A stretch of 64,000 bases of DNA from Lacibacter sp. H407 (GCF_037892605.1 NZ_JBBKTU010000001.1:3472001-3536000); one strand, 5' to 3'. Counted from the stretch's first letter, positions 1-9,954 are shown. A program made the numbers and translations. The notes: a model not told the origin generated them from the letters alone.

Positions 1-1056
1 AACATGATCTTTGCAAGTAAGCGGGGTGATATTGCCATTTGGCAGCAGGGACATTTTCCCTTGCGTTGGAACCGGCAGGGTTTGTACGTAATGCCGGGGC
101 AGGACAGCAGTTATATGTGGCAGGGTCTTATTCCGCTCAATGAAAACCCGCATTCGGTAAATCCGGAACGTGGTTTTGTGAGCAGTGCCAATCAACGTCC
201 GGTTGATGGAAACTATCCGTACTTTATTCCCGGTGGTTATGATGTGTATCGTGGTTCGGAGATCAACAAGCGGTTGGCAGCAATGAATAATATTACACCC
301 GATGATATGAAACGGTTACAGGCTGTGAATTATAATCCGTTGGCAGAAGTAGTTACCAAGCTGATGTTGAAATATACCAACGAGGCTGAATTGGGTGGCG
401 ATGATAAACGTTTCTTCAGCATGATCAAAACATGGGACATGCAGAATAGTATTGACTCAAAAGCAGCAACGGTGTTCCAGGTCTGGTACGACAGTTTAGA
501 GCGAAGAGTGTGGTACGATGAATTAACACAAGAGGATTCAGTTGTGTATGAATGGCCTTATGAATTTACATTGGCCGATGCGTTAACGAAAGATTCTGCT
601 TTTGTTTTTCTGGATGATATACGAACATCCAATAAAGAAACGATTTTCGACATGTTTGCGGCTTCGTTAAAAGCGGCAACACCAGCATTGCTGCAAAAGG
701 AAAAAGAGAATACGCTTACATGGGCAGCGCATAAAAATACAACGGTGTACCACATGTTGAAAGATGCGGTGATGCCGTTTGCAAGAAAAGGATTACAGAT
801 CGGCGGTGGTAAACACGTGATCAATGCCACACAACATAGTCACGGGCCGAGCTGGCGCATGATCGTTCATCTTACTAGCGAAACGGAAGCTTATGTGGTG
901 TATCCCGGCGGACAAAGTGGAAACCCCGGCAGTAAGTACTATGATAGCTTTATTGACACATGGGCCAGCGGCAGTTATTACAAAGCATGGATGATGAAGA
1001 AAGGTGAGGAGAAAAGTAACAATGTAAAATGGACAATGACATTTAAGAAAGCATAA
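1..1056 (+). CDS. Penicillin acylase family protein, C-terminal part (gene starts upstream of window)
   Basis: The frame is open from base 1, so only the last 351 codons are visible. They match the late beta-chain of penicillin/acyl-homoserine-lactone acylases (peptidase S45, Ntn hydrolases). NPERGFVSSANQRPV begins near visible residue 53, followed by YPYFIPGGYDVYRG, and near the C-terminus come HGPSWRMIVHL and PGGQSGNPGS. Members hydrolyse amide bonds of acylated small molecules after self-cleavage in the periplasm. The signal peptide, spacer and autocatalytic serine would lie upstream and cannot be checked here. A small membrane protein gene follows after 53 bp on the same strand and may be co-transcribed. 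The family call is firm; the substrate is unknown. Confidence 0.9.
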   Translation, partial: NMIFASKRGDIAIWQQGHFPLRWNRQGLYVMPGQDSSYMWQGLIPLNENPHSVNPERGFVSSANQRPVDGNYPYFIPGGYDVYRGSEINKRLAAMNNITPDDMKRLQAVNYNPLAEVVTKLMLKYTNEAELGGDDKRFFSMIKTWDMQNSIDSKAATVFQVWYDSLERRVWYDELTQEDSVVYEWPYEFTLADALTKDSAFVFLDDIRTSNKETIFDMFAASLKAATPALLQKEKENTLTWAAHKNTTVYHMLKDAVMPFARKGLQIGGGKHVINATQHSHGPSWRMIVHLTSETEAYVVYPGGQSGNPGSKYYDSFIDTWASGSYYKAWMMKKGEEKSNNVKWTMTFKKA

Positions 1057-1109
1057 TTTGTTTTGTTGGTCAGGCGACCAACAAAGGCATAAACACAAAC
1101 AAAACGATC

Positions 1110-1466
1110 ATGAAATTTATAGTTGCCTTTATCCTCACAGCCCTTTTAAGTTATGCCGCCGGATTTTATTTTCCCTGGTGGAGCATCGCCATTGCAGCAT
1201 TTATTGTTGCAGTTGCTATTCCCCAAAAACCGTTGAAAGCTTTTCTTGCAGGTTTTCTTTCCCTGTTTGTATTATGGGTAGTATTAGCGTTGTACATTGA
1301 TATGGAAAATCAACATATTCTTTCGATGAAGATCGCTGAACTGTTGTTCAAATCACATTCGCATGCGTTGATCATGAGTGTAACCGGTTTGGTAGCGGCG
1401 TTGGTGGGAGGCTTTGCTGCGTTGAGTGGCTCGTACCTGCGGCAAAGCAAACCTGCTACAGCTTGA
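1110..1466 (+). CDS. Small integral membrane protein, unknown function
   Basis: This 118-residue protein is almost entirely hydrophobic. I count about four transmembrane segments: roughly residues 3-18, 23-38, 44-63 and 86-106. A short polar patch around MENQHILSMK (about residues 65-75) sits between segments three and four. It follows the acylase gene by 53 bp with no obvious terminator between, so it may share that transcript. I do not recognise a named family and assign no function. The compositional fit and clean frame make it a credible gene rather than a shadow. Confidence 0.75.
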   Translation: MKFIVAFILTALLSYAAGFYFPWWSIAIAAFIVAVAIPQKPLKAFLAGFLSLFVLWVVLALYIDMENQHILSMKIAELLFKSHSHALIMSVTGLVAALVGGFAALSGSYLRQSKPATA

Positions 1467-1588
1467 TATAACAATAGAACCGAAAAAAGCCAACTGAATG
1501 TTATGCTTTTTCATTGTTTCGTTATATAATTCACACCGTATAAAGAATTAGTTTTTTACTAACAACGGCAGAAGTATTTTCGTACATC

Positions 1589-4051
1589 ATGCGCTCCTTA
1601 CTTTTTATTCTGTTTACTTGCTGCATTACAGTTTCATCAATAGCCGGAAAGATCACCGGCATGGTTACCAATCAAAATGGCGAACCACTTCCTTACTCAT
1701 CCATCACGATCAAAGGTTCAAAAGAAGCAACATCCGCCAATAACGAAGGCGTTTATTTTTTGCAGTTACCGGCGGGCACTTACACCATTATTTGCAGACA
1801 CGTTGGGTTCGAACGCCAGGAAAAAACGATCTCCATCACCAATGAAGATGTTCAGGTGAATTTTGTGTTGAAAGAACAATCCGTCAGTTTAAGTGAAGTA
1901 GTGGTAAAAGCGGGTGCTGAAGATCCTGCCTATGCCATTATTCGCAATGCGATCAAAAAGCGCAAGGAACATCTCAACGAAATTAAAAGCTACGAATGTG
2001 AAGTGTACAGCAAGGGCACTATGAGCCTGCGTGATTTCCCAAAAAGCTTCATGGGACAAAAAGTAGATTTTGAAGATGGCGATACCAGTAAACAAAAAAT
2101 GCTGTATCTCTCTGAAACCATTTCAAAATTATCTGTTGATGAGCCCAACAAAGTAAAAGTGGATGTGCTGAGTACAAGAGTGAGCGGACAAAGTGATGGT
2201 TTTGGTTTTGCAGGAGCACGTTTCTTTTCGTTTTATGATAACAATGTGCAGATCAGTAATTCACTCAATCCAAGAGGATTTATTTCGCCCATTGCCGAAA
2301 ATGCATTGTACTTCTACAAGTATAAATATGAAGGTGCGTTCAGCGAAGATGGGCAACTCATCAACAAAATAAAAGTAATTGCCAAGCGGGGATACGAACC
2401 ATGCTTTACCGGTTATATCAATATTGTGGAAGATGAGTGGCGTATCCACAGTTTGGAATTGATGCTTACCAAACAGAGCCAGATGAATTTTGCCGACACA
2501 CTGCGTATTGAGCAACTCTATCAAAAAATTGCGGTAAAGCATTGGGTAGTGCAAAGTCAGATCTTGTATCCAGCCGTTAAGCTGCTGGGCTTCGATGCGT
2601 ATGGAAGTTTTGCCAATGTGTATCGCAACTTTAATACAGAGCCGGTGTTTGAAAAAAAATATTTTGATAATACCATTCTCAAATATGAAAAGGGAAGCAA
2701 TAAGAAGTCAATTGAATATTGGGACAGTATCCGTCCGCTTGCATTGACAAATGCTGAACAGATCGATTATGTAAAGAAAGACAGCCTGGAGCAGTTACGA
2801 AAAGATCCTGCCTATCTTGATTCGATCGATGCGGCGAATAATAAGTTTAAGATAAGTCATATTTATACCGGTAAAACGTATAACAAACAGACCAAAAAAA
2901 TCAGTTATAGTGTGCCGGGCCTGTTGACTTTCGTCAGCTTCAATACAGTTGAGGGAGTGGCACTGGATCTGCCAGTCACTATTCGTAAAGAATTTACTGA
3001 TCGTAAAAATCTTACATTGATTCCTCATCTTCGTTATGCTGTTAATACCAAACAGTTTTATGCCTGGGGAACGGCACGTTATAATTTTGGCACACGGTTC
3101 TTTTCATCTGTAAGTATCAGCGGTGGCAAGCGTCCGTTTCAACTCAATAACGATGAGCCGATTCTCCCGTTGTCCAATACCATTTCATCGCTCCTGTATA
3201 AAAATAATTTCCTGAAACTTTACCTGGCTGATTATGTACGTGTCAATTTTTCGAAGGGCATCGGAAGCGGACTAACGGTAACGGCTAATCTCCAGTACCA
3301 GGATCGTCATCCGCTTGAGAATACAACCGATTATTCATGGAATAAAAAGAGTACACGTCCATACCGTCCGAATTACCCCATTGAATTACAAACACAAAGT
3401 TTTACAGCACATCAGGCAGCTATTCTTTCAGTAGGGGTAACGTTTCAACCCGGTGCAAAATATGTTGAGTACCCAGATCGTACTATAAACGTTGGCAGCA
3501 AATGGCCCACATTCAGTACGCAATACACCAAGGGGATCGCAGATTTTTTGGGTAGTGATGTAGACTATGATAAATGGCAGGTTGCAATCAGAGATAATCT
3601 CAATTTGAAATTAGCAGGCCGTTTTAATTACAGAGTTCAAACCGGTGGCTTTACCAACAGCCGTGCATTGTATATACAGGACATGAAACATTTTCCCGGT
3701 AACCGTTTGTTACTGTCCACCGATTTTTTAACGACGTTTCAATTGCCGCAATATTACCGTTTCAGCAATGCTGACGATTTCTATACAGCCGTGTTTACAG
3801 AACATCATTTTAATGGATTTTTGACAAACAAAATTCCCGGTATTAAAAAACTCAACTGGCATTTGGTTGCTGGCGCATCGGTATTGTGGTTGCCAGGTCA
3901 AACTTATGCAGAATGGCACGCAGGCTTCGAAAACATCTTTCGTTTTTTTAGTGTAGACGTTGTAACAGGTTACACACAAGGAAGTAAACCACGCACCGAA
4001 GTTCGTTTTGGTACTACGTTTAATATTGGTGGTGGTGGGGGGAATGATTAG
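1589..4051 (+). CDS. DUF5686 and carboxypeptidase-like regulatory domain outer-membrane protein
   Basis: The protein has 820 residues. A signal peptide (about 1-19) is followed by a CarboxypepD_reg-like beta-sandwich (about 20-105, GKITGMVTNQNGEPLPYSSI at its start). The rest is a DUF5686 region opening near 112 with AYAIIRNAIKKRKEH. The C-terminal half is rich in alternating hydrophobic and aromatic strands ending GTTFNIGGG, as expected of an outer-membrane barrel. Proteins of this architecture are common in Bacteroidota, and their precise function is not established. The near-consensus box TATTTTCG just upstream may be part of the promoter. The domain call is strong; the role in envelope biogenesis is inference. 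Confidence 0.9.
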   Translation: MRSLLFILFTCCITVSSIAGKITGMVTNQNGEPLPYSSITIKGSKEATSANNEGVYFLQLPAGTYTIICRHVGFERQEKTISITNEDVQVNFVLKEQSVSLSEVVVKAGAEDPAYAIIRNAIKKRKEHLNEIKSYECEVYSKGTMSLRDFPKSFMGQKVDFEDGDTSKQKMLYLSETISKLSVDEPNKVKVDVLSTRVSGQSDGFGFAGARFFSFYDNNVQISNSLNPRGFISPIAENALYFYKYKYEGAFSEDGQLINKIKVIAKRGYEPCFTGYINIVEDEWRIHSLELMLTKQSQMNFADTLRIEQLYQKIAVKHWVVQSQILYPAVKLLGFDAYGSFANVYRNFNTEPVFEKKYFDNTILKYEKGSNKKSIEYWDSIRPLALTNAEQIDYVKKDSLEQLRKDPAYLDSIDAANNKFKISHIYTGKTYNKQTKKISYSVPGLLTFVSFNTVEGVALDLPVTIRKEFTDRKNLTLIPHLRYAVNTKQFYAWGTARYNFGTRFFSSVSISGGKRPFQLNNDEPILPLSNTISSLLYKNNFLKLYLADYVRVNFSKGIGSGLTVTANLQYQDRHPLENTTDYSWNKKSTRPYRPNYPIELQTQSFTAHQAAILSVGVTFQPGAKYVEYPDRTINVGSKWPTFSTQYTKGIADFLGSDVDYDKWQVAIRDNLNLKLAGRFNYRVQTGGFTNSRALYIQDMKHFPGNRLLLSTDFLTTFQLPQYYRFSNADDFYTAVFTEHHFNGFLTNKIPGIKKLNWHLVAGASVLWLPGQTYAEWHAGFENIFRFFSVDVVTGYTQGSKPRTEVRFGTTFNIGGGGGND

Positions 4052-4056
4052 TTGAA

Positions 4057-4095
4057 TGGTCGACAGTCGATGGTCAACAGTCCATGGACGATTGT
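4057..4095. repeat. Low-complexity GTC/GAC intergenic repeat
   Basis: Just after the DUF5686 stop codon is a stretch built of overlapping GGTC/GTCGA/GTCCATGGAC units, including the palindromes GTCGAC and GTCCATGGAC. Such degenerate self-complementary runs recur between genes in Bacteroidota genomes. It has no coding look. It may fold in the transcript, but no T-tract supports a terminator. Confidence 0.45.
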
Positions 4096-4185
4096 TCATA
4101 CAGAATCATCAAGGTCAATAGCATTCCGTCTTCTTTCTCGTGTAATATTCCTTATATCTTCTGCCTTTCGCCTTGAACCGGTTGC

Positions 4186-4218
4186 TTGCCTTATCAATTG
4201 TTTCTTTTTTTATCTTTG
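4186..4218 (+). promoter_or_regulatory. Predicted promoter of trhO
   Basis: TATCTTTG at 4211-4218 matches the Bacteroidota -7 consensus TAnnTTTG exactly. A TTG at 4186-4188 lies 22 bp upstream as a possible -33 element. The implied leader is about 60 nt. This is pattern matching only. Confidence 0.45.
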
Positions 4219-4288
4219 CCACGCTTTCGGATTTTGCCCAACCTGCAATTGGGGTTCAAAGCAGATTTACTGAACTAAAATTCAAACC

Positions 4289-5323
4289 ATGGCCGTCTTA
4301 CACAACCGCATCTCCCGTAAGGAGTTGAAAGAACGTATTTTAAACGATCCTACTCCCCGCACTACCATTTCATTTTATTGTTATTTCAAGATCGACGAAC
4401 CGAAAGCGTTTCGTGATCAGTTGTACAAAGATTTTACAGCAGTCGGCGTAATGGGTCGTATTTATCTGGCGCACGAAGGCATCAATGCACAGATCAGTTT
4501 ACCTGCTGCAAATATGGAGGCGTTCCGTAAGTATCTCGATGCTATTGAGCCACTCAACGGTATTCGCTTGAATGTGGCGGTAGATGATGACGGGAAAAGT
4601 TTTTATGTGCTCGATATAAAAGTGCGAACCAAAATTGTAGCAGATGGAATTGATGATCCCGATTTTGATATGGCTAACCGTGGACGTTATGTAAACGCCG
4701 AGCAATTCAATCAACTCACCAACGATCCCAACACCGTTGTAATCGATATGCGTAACCATTACGAATTTGAAGTGGGACATTTTGAAACTGCAATAGAAAT
4801 CCCCAGCGATACATTCCGGGAGCAATTGCCCATGGCAGCCGATATGATGGATGCCGATAAGGAAAAGAATATTATCATGTATTGCACAGGTGGCATCCGT
4901 TGTGAGAAAGCCAGCGCTTACATGCTGCACAAAGGATTCAAAAATGTGTTTCATCTTGAAGGTGGCATTATCAACTACGTAAACCAGGTGAAAGAAAAAG
5001 GGCTTGATAATAAATTTCACGGGAAGAATTTTGTATTTGATCAACGGTTAGGCGAACGTGTAACCGAAGAGATCATTGCCCGTTGTCATCAATGCGGTAA
5101 ACCAGCCGATACACATGTGAACTGTGTCAACGATGCCTGTCATTTGTTGTTTATCCAATGCGATGAATGCAAAGAGAAAATGGAAGGCACCTGCAGCAAA
5201 GAATGTCATGAGTTTATTCATTTGCCCGAAGAAGAACAAAAGCGTTTGCGCAGCGGTATCGATAAAGGCCGCAATGTATTCAACAAAGCAAAATCGAGGT
5301 TGAAGGATTTGAAAGCAGAGTAG
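4289..5323 (+). CDS. trhO: Oxygen-dependent tRNA uridine(34) hydroxylase TrhO (rhodanese-like)
   Basis: The protein has 344 residues, the usual length for TrhO/YceA. The N-terminal domain contains [15 protein letters not shown], typical of the family. The central rhodanese domain carries [13 protein letters not shown] with the active cysteine at residue 199. A C-terminal cysteine-rich segment ([14 protein letters not shown], then CDEC and CSKEC) looks metal-binding. TrhO makes 5-hydroxyuridine at the wobble position of some tRNAs, using oxygen, in the cytoplasm. The ATG at 4289 sits about 70 bp downstream of a good -7 box. The gene stands alone between non-coding stretches. I am confident of the family. 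Confidence 0.95.
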   Translation: MAVLHNRISRKELKERILNDPTPRTTISFYCYFKIDEPKAFRDQLYKDFTAVGVMGRIYLAHEGINAQISLPAANMEAFRKYLDAIEPLNGIRLNVAVDDDGKSFYVLDIKVRTKIVADGIDDPDFDMANRGRYVNAEQFNQLTNDPNTVVIDMRNHYEFEVGHFETAIEIPSDTFREQLPMAADMMDADKEKNIIMYCTGGIRCEKASAYMLHKGFKNVFHLEGGIINYVNQVKEKGLDNKFHGKNFVFDQRLGERVTEEIIARCHQCGKPADTHVNCVNDACHLLFIQCDECKEKMEGTCSKECHEFIHLPEEEQKRLRSGIDKGRNVFNKAKSRLKDLKAE

Positions 5324-5727
5324 AGGGCGGGGCGCTGCAGCTGCCTGAACCATTTGTGCAAATTGTTGCCAGCCCTCTGCAATTCGTGTAGTATACAGTA
5401 AAGACAGTATAAAGATTAACGAAGTGCCTGTACACACAAACTCTTAGTTTCAAAAAATAAAGGCAATGAACACCTATAAGTGCTGGAATAAACTTCAACT
5501 GCTGTTTGATTATAGTAAGCAGTGATCTACATTTGAATGTCTAATCATTTGTAAAACCAATATCCAATGTCAACATTCTTCTTTTACCCCATGAGAGGGA
5601 AAATTTACACTTTATTTTATTGATCAATTTTAAGCTGTTGCATAATCAGTTTCATTTTTAATGTAAACCGATGCAGCCGGAATATTTATCAAAAACAATA
5701 TCCACACATTTTTAAACCCAAATCCTA
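5324..5727. other. Intergenic stretch without recognisable gene
   Basis: About 400 bases between trhO and the T9SS cargo gene. The sequence is AT-rich, with stop codons scattered in all frames. I see no strong hairpin, tRNA-like fold or clear promoter box. Confidence 0.5.
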
Positions 5728-7002
5728 ATGCAACCTTTATCCTCTCAGTCGACAATTTTAAAAATTGGCAGGCTGAATCATTTCAAGTTTCTGTCTGCTT
5801 TCAAAAAACGTTATTTGATCGCACTGTTTTTAATTGCATCAGCCATCAGCAATGTTCATGCTCAGGTTAATATGTACACGTTTGGTTCTACAAACGGTAA
5901 TACCTTGGAAACAAGTGGTTCCTTTACAAATTTACTGGGTAGTTTTATGGATGATGATGCTTCGGCATTAACCAACATTGGGTTTGTTTTTAACTACGGA
6001 GGAGCCAACTACACTGATTTCAGTGTTACATCCAATGGTCTTTTCCAGTTTGGCGGACCTGCCGTTACTGATTTTAACAATGTAATTGGCAATCTTGTCG
6101 GCCCCTATCTTGTACCTTATTGGGATGATAATTATACAGATGCCGATGGCTTTGTTCAATATCAGGTAACCGGTGCCGCAGGAAGCAGGAAACTGATAGT
6201 TGATTACCACTTATCGTATTTAGGGAATACCGGTGCGGCCGATAAACGGTTTCAGATCTGGCTGTTTGAAACTACAAACGCCATTATGTTTGTTTATGGA
6301 AACGGAAATGATTTCAATGGTGGTTTTTCTATTGCCGCCTTAACACACGGAACTTCAGATTTTATCAGCATAAACAGTACTACGCATGCATCCAACATTG
6401 CTACTGCACAAGACAATAATACCGTTTGGCCCGGTGCAGGTACTGCATACTCTATTAATGGCAGTGGAACATTGCCGGTAACACTTACTCACTTCGCAGC
6501 AAGTTGTATTGGTAAGAATGCATTGCTGCAATGGACAACAGGTAACGAAGAAAACAACAGTCACTTTGTGGTGGAACGAAGCAGTAATGCACAAAGCTGG
6601 AAAGCCATTGCTGAAATAAAAGGAGCTGGCAGTACAAGCACAGCACAAAAGTATATGTACAGCGATGAGACCTATGGCAGTAAACTGTATTACCGTTTAC
6701 GTCAGGTGGACTACAATGGAAAGGAAACGATTTCGCAAGTGGTAACAGTCAACTGTAGCCGCACAGATGTTTCAGTTGCACGTGTGTATCCCAATCCTGT
6801 TCAGGATGTGATGCGGATAACAGGCATTACTGAAAAAACAACCTACAGTCTTGTAAATACATATGGGCAAGTGGTGAAACAAGGATTGCTTACGCAACAG
6901 GTGAATACTGTCAATGTATCAGCATTACCATCCGGTTTGTATTACCTGAAGTTGCAGGGTAGTGAGCAGCAGATCCGGTTGTTTATTCATCCGTCGAAAT
7001 AA
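5728..7002 (+). CDS. T9SS-secreted protein with nidogen-like N-terminal region
   Basis: The protein has 424 residues and an unusually long leader: a charged N-terminus, then a hydrophobic core (LIALFLIASAISNVHAQ) with cleavage near residue 46. The mature N-terminal part (about 50-240) includes FSVTSNGLFQFGG, NLVGPYLVPYWDD and FQIWLFETTNAIMFVYG, resembling a NIDO domain. The C-terminus from about 350 is a type A sorting domain: VYPNPVQDVMRITG, then NTYGQVVKQG and SGLYYLKLQ. The type IX system recognises this domain, so the protein should be secreted or attached at the cell surface. A rho-independent terminator follows. The sorting-domain call is firm; the nidogen assignment is by eye. Confidence 0.88.
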   Translation: MQPLSSQSTILKIGRLNHFKFLSAFKKRYLIALFLIASAISNVHAQVNMYTFGSTNGNTLETSGSFTNLLGSFMDDDASALTNIGFVFNYGGANYTDFSVTSNGLFQFGGPAVTDFNNVIGNLVGPYLVPYWDDNYTDADGFVQYQVTGAAGSRKLIVDYHLSYLGNTGAADKRFQIWLFETTNAIMFVYGNGNDFNGGFSIAALTHGTSDFISINSTTHASNIATAQDNNTVWPGAGTAYSINGSGTLPVTLTHFAASCIGKNALLQWTTGNEENNSHFVVERSSNAQSWKAIAEIKGAGSTSTAQKYMYSDETYGSKLYYRLRQVDYNGKETISQVVTVNCSRTDVSVARVYPNPVQDVMRITGITEKTTYSLVNTYGQVVKQGLLTQQVNTVNVSALPSGLYYLKLQGSEQQIRLFIHPSK

Positions 7003-7026
7003 AAGAAAGGTCATTGTAGGCGATAC

Positions 7027-7057
7027 AGCCTCTGCTTTTACAGCAGAGGCTTTTTTT
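7027..7057 (+). terminator. Rho-independent terminator after T9SS cargo gene
   Basis: A perfect 9-bp stem AGCCTCTGC/GCAGAGGCT with a 7-nt loop is followed by a run of T. It lies 24 bp after the stop codon at 7002. Confidence 0.85.
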
Positions 7058-7206
7058 GATGCAATAGTAACTAACCTGATCTGCTGTAAGAAAACTGCAA
7101 TAAAAATTCCTGTCAGCTTCTTCTTGCAAAATAGAATCATATCCAAAACAGAATCGACCAAGGTTTCATTATTCTTAGTAATTTGATGGTTCAAAACTTC
7201 ATCTAC

Positions 7207-8394
7207 ATGTCATCTGTTAACAGGCGGAATTTTTTAAAGGCATCCGGTACGGTCATGCTCCCTGCTCTTGTTCCGGCAATAGCAACTGCATCCCCTGCAT
7301 CAAACAATAAAACGGTGCATGCTGACGAATCCATCATTAAGTTTTTTTATGATGGAGAATTTTTTTCTCCCGCAATGTATATCGAGGAGTTGCAAAAGAT
7401 CAACAGCAAACAAAGTATTGAACGAGATGTTTACGGGCAGGGTGGTGCAGTAACAGCGTTAGAGAAAAAGTTCGCAAGTATTACCGGTAAAGCGAAAGCT
7501 ATTTTTCTGCCAAGCGGTACAATGGCCAATCAATTAGCCATTGCTGTATTGAGTGGTAACAATACCAAAGTTTTTGTACAGGACGAAAGCCATGTGTACA
7601 GAGATGAAGCTGATGCGGCTCAATCGGTTTTTCAAAAGCGACTGATGCCGTTGGCCAAGGGTAAAACGTATTTTACGGCAGCAGAATTAACATCGGCAGT
7701 GGAAGCATTGCAAGAAGAAGAAGTATTTCCCAGTGGTATTGGGGCAGTATCAATTGAAAATCCTGTACGACGGATGAATGGCCGCATGATTCCACTGGAT
7801 GAAATAAAAAAGATCAGTGCATATTGTAAAAGCAAACAACTAAAACTTCATCTGGATGGTGCAAGGCTTTACATGGCATCAGCATGGTCTGGAGTAACAA
7901 TAAAAGAATATGCTTCTTTTTTTGATACGATCTATATTTCATTATACAAATACCTTGGCGCTGCAGGCGGGGCCATCTTATGCGGCGATGCATCAGTTAT
8001 TGATCAGATACCACACCTGGTAAAAATACATGGAGGAAGTATATTTGGTAACTGGACAAATGCAGCCATGGTACTGCATCGGATGGAAGGATTAGAAACA
8101 CGATTGCAGGAATCTGTAAAACAGGCAAACCATCTGTTTACAACACTAAATAAAACAAAACTGATTACAGTTACTGCACTTGAAGCTGGTACAAATATTT
8201 ACCCTGTACAATTCAGTAATGAAGTAAACGGCAAACGTGTAAAGGAGTTGCTCGACAAACAATACAATATTAAGATACCCCAACCCAATGAAAATAATCA
8301 AACACAGTTTACCGTAAACGAAACAATTCTTTACCGGGATATTGCATACATCCGCAACGCATTTCTGGAAACAATGAATGCTGCAAAAAGCTGA
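7207..8394 (+). CDS. Exported threonine aldolase / beta-eliminating lyase family PLP enzyme
   Basis: I start at the ATG at 7207, which gives a leader beginning MSSVNRRNFLKASG, a twin-arginine (Tat) motif with a hydrophobic stretch and cleavage near residue 30. Two other ATGs at 7183 and 7186 are in frame. The rest is a fold-type I aminotransferase-like enzyme: GQGGAVTALEKKFA, FLPSGTMANQLA, LHLDGARLYMA (cofactor aspartate) and ISLYKYLGAAGG, whose lysine should bind pyridoxal phosphate. The length of about 395 is slightly above the usual 340-360 because of the leader. Threonine aldolases split L-threonine or L-allo-threonine into glycine and acetaldehyde. A Tat-exported version would act in the periplasm, and its true substrate is uncertain. 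Confidence 0.85.
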   Translation: MSSVNRRNFLKASGTVMLPALVPAIATASPASNNKTVHADESIIKFFYDGEFFSPAMYIEELQKINSKQSIERDVYGQGGAVTALEKKFASITGKAKAIFLPSGTMANQLAIAVLSGNNTKVFVQDESHVYRDEADAAQSVFQKRLMPLAKGKTYFTAAELTSAVEALQEEEVFPSGIGAVSIENPVRRMNGRMIPLDEIKKISAYCKSKQLKLHLDGARLYMASAWSGVTIKEYASFFDTIYISLYKYLGAAGGAILCGDASVIDQIPHLVKIHGGSIFGNWTNAAMVLHRMEGLETRLQESVKQANHLFTTLNKTKLITVTALEAGTNIYPVQFSNEVNGKRVKELLDKQYNIKIPQPNENNQTQFTVNETILYRDIAYIRNAFLETMNAAKS

Positions 8395-8467
8395 TAGATT
8401 GTCTGCTCAATACGTCAGGTGTTTCAAAAAATCCTACTCCACAAAGAAGCTTTAACTTCACCACATT

Positions 8468-9247
8468 ATGGTATTGGTATTTCAAATATTGGTTGTGCTG
8501 TTACTGTTGGTATTGACCATTTTGATCGCATTCCGCATCAGGCGTGCAAAACATCATAGTCAACTGCCGGAGAATTATAAAGAACTGTTGAATGATTATG
8601 TAAAGTTTTATCGCCAGCTCGATGAAGCAGGCAAAGATGCGTTTGAACAACGGGTGGAGCAATTTCTGGCTGCTGTAAAAATTACCGGTGTAAAAGCAGA
8701 GGTGGAAGATATGGACCGCATCTTTATTGCAGCAGGTGCTGTTATACCCGTGTTTGCAATATCCGATTGGCAATATATCAATCTGCACGAAGTGTTATTG
8801 TACCCCGGTGCATTCAATGACGAATTTGATCAGCACGGCGACGATCGAAATTATGCAGGTATGGTGGGCACCGGTGCACTGCAACATGTAATGGTATTGA
8901 CCAAATGGCAGCTACGGCAGGGATTCATCAATAACAACGATGCACGCAACACGGCTATTCATGAGTTTGTACACCTGGTTGATAAAATGGATGGAACCAT
9001 GGATGGTGTACCCGAAATAATTCTCGAACGAAAGTACACCGCTCAATGGAAGAGCCTGATGGAAACAACCATTCAGCAAATTAAAACATACGGATCTGAT
9101 ATTGATATGTACGGCGCCACCAGTACCGTTGAGTTTTTTGCTGTGATCTCTGAATATTTTTTCGAACAACCGGCCTTGTTGCAGGCAAGGCATCCCGACT
9201 TGTATGCAATGCTCGAACGGATCTATAAAACAGCCGCAAAAAACTGA
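8468..9247 (+). CDS. M90 family zinc peptidase, MtfA-like
   Basis: The protein has 259 residues. One N-terminal membrane anchor (about 3-23) is followed by a cytoplasmic-type MtfA domain. The zinc site is AIHEFVHLVDKMDG, with H165, E166 and H169; E222 in VEFFAVISEYFF is the likely third ligand. MtfA of E. coli is an aminopeptidase that interacts with the glucose repressor Mlc. Bacteroidota lack that circuit, so here only the peptidase activity can be inferred. The DUF980-like region around LLYPGAFND is typical of the family. It is a single-gene unit followed 88 bp later by yqgE. Confidence 0.88.
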   Translation: MVLVFQILVVLLLLVLTILIAFRIRRAKHHSQLPENYKELLNDYVKFYRQLDEAGKDAFEQRVEQFLAAVKITGVKAEVEDMDRIFIAAGAVIPVFAISDWQYINLHEVLLYPGAFNDEFDQHGDDRNYAGMVGTGALQHVMVLTKWQLRQGFINNNDARNTAIHEFVHLVDKMDGTMDGVPEIILERKYTAQWKSLMETTIQQIKTYGSDIDMYGATSTVEFFAVISEYFFEQPALLQARHPDLYAMLERIYKTAAKN

Positions 9248-9335
9248 TGCCAAAACGAAGTAACAAAGCGAAGGATGATGACCGTTCTTGTATTTCGAAT
9301 TTGATTGACTTATCTTTTCTAGTAATACTTTACCA

Positions 9336-9839
9336 ATGAATATACATACCGGCAACGTAATCATCAGTACTGCATTGCTCAACGATACCAATTTTGAAAA
9401 AGTGGTGATCGTAATTGCTGAGCACAATGAAAAAGGTACGATCGGCTATATCATCAATCAACAGTTTGAACGAAGATTCAATGAATTGGAAGAATTTAAA
9501 CATGCATTACCTGTTCCTTTGTACATCGGTGGTCCATCACAAATGGATAAAATTTATTTTATGCATCGTAAACCTGCATTTATTGAAGGAGGCGAACTGA
9601 TCGACAGCAATGTGTATATGAATGGCGATTTTAAAACAGCGGTTCAATTGGTAAACAACGGTACACTTGCCATCAACGACATCAAACTGTACATTGGTTA
9701 TTGTGGCTGGGATGTGCAACAACTGGAAGAAGAAATTGCAGAAGGAAGCTGGCTGATCACTACTGCATCTGCTGATCTGGTTTTCTCTGATAATATTGAT
9801 ACGATGTGGGATGACTTAACAACACAACATTCCACTTAA
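9336..9839 (+). CDS. YqgE/AlgH family protein
   Basis: The protein has 167 residues, close to the usual 180. Conserved family features are present: GNVIISTALLNDTNFEKVVI at the start, GTIGYIINQ, PLYIGGPSQMDKIYF and YIGYCGWDVQQLEEEI, then a short tail SWLITTASADLVF. The function of YqgE/AlgH is unresolved; AlgH was linked to regulation in Pseudomonas, but no activity is known. It has no signal peptide and is presumably cytoplasmic. The neighbours are not functionally related. The family call is strong. Confidence 0.93.
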   Translation: MNIHTGNVIISTALLNDTNFEKVVIVIAEHNEKGTIGYIINQQFERRFNELEEFKHALPVPLYIGGPSQMDKIYFMHRKPAFIEGGELIDSNVYMNGDFKTAVQLVNNGTLAINDIKLYIGYCGWDVQQLEEEIAEGSWLITTASADLVFSDNIDTMWDDLTTQHST

Positions 9840-9954
9840 AAACATGGGCAGCTGTTTTCAGCTTTTCAAACAGAAACACTTCTCCCTTTTTACCGAATTA
9901 CCTGTTTTGCCAAAACTTGCGTAAATTACAGGTTCATTCAACTAAACGAAACAA

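Noticed and set aside
4052-4273. 73-codon frame between the DUF5686 gene and trhO
   Set aside because: It covers a low-complexity repeat and the predicted trhO promoter, so it is not a gene.
4499-5044. 181-codon open frame on the minus strand within trhO
   Set aside because: It lies wholly inside the clear trhO gene and has a shadow-type composition rich in His, Ile and Phe.
8912-9427. 171-codon minus-strand frame across the MtfA and YqgE genes
   Set aside because: It spans two well-supported plus-strand genes and the gap between; no coherent protein features.
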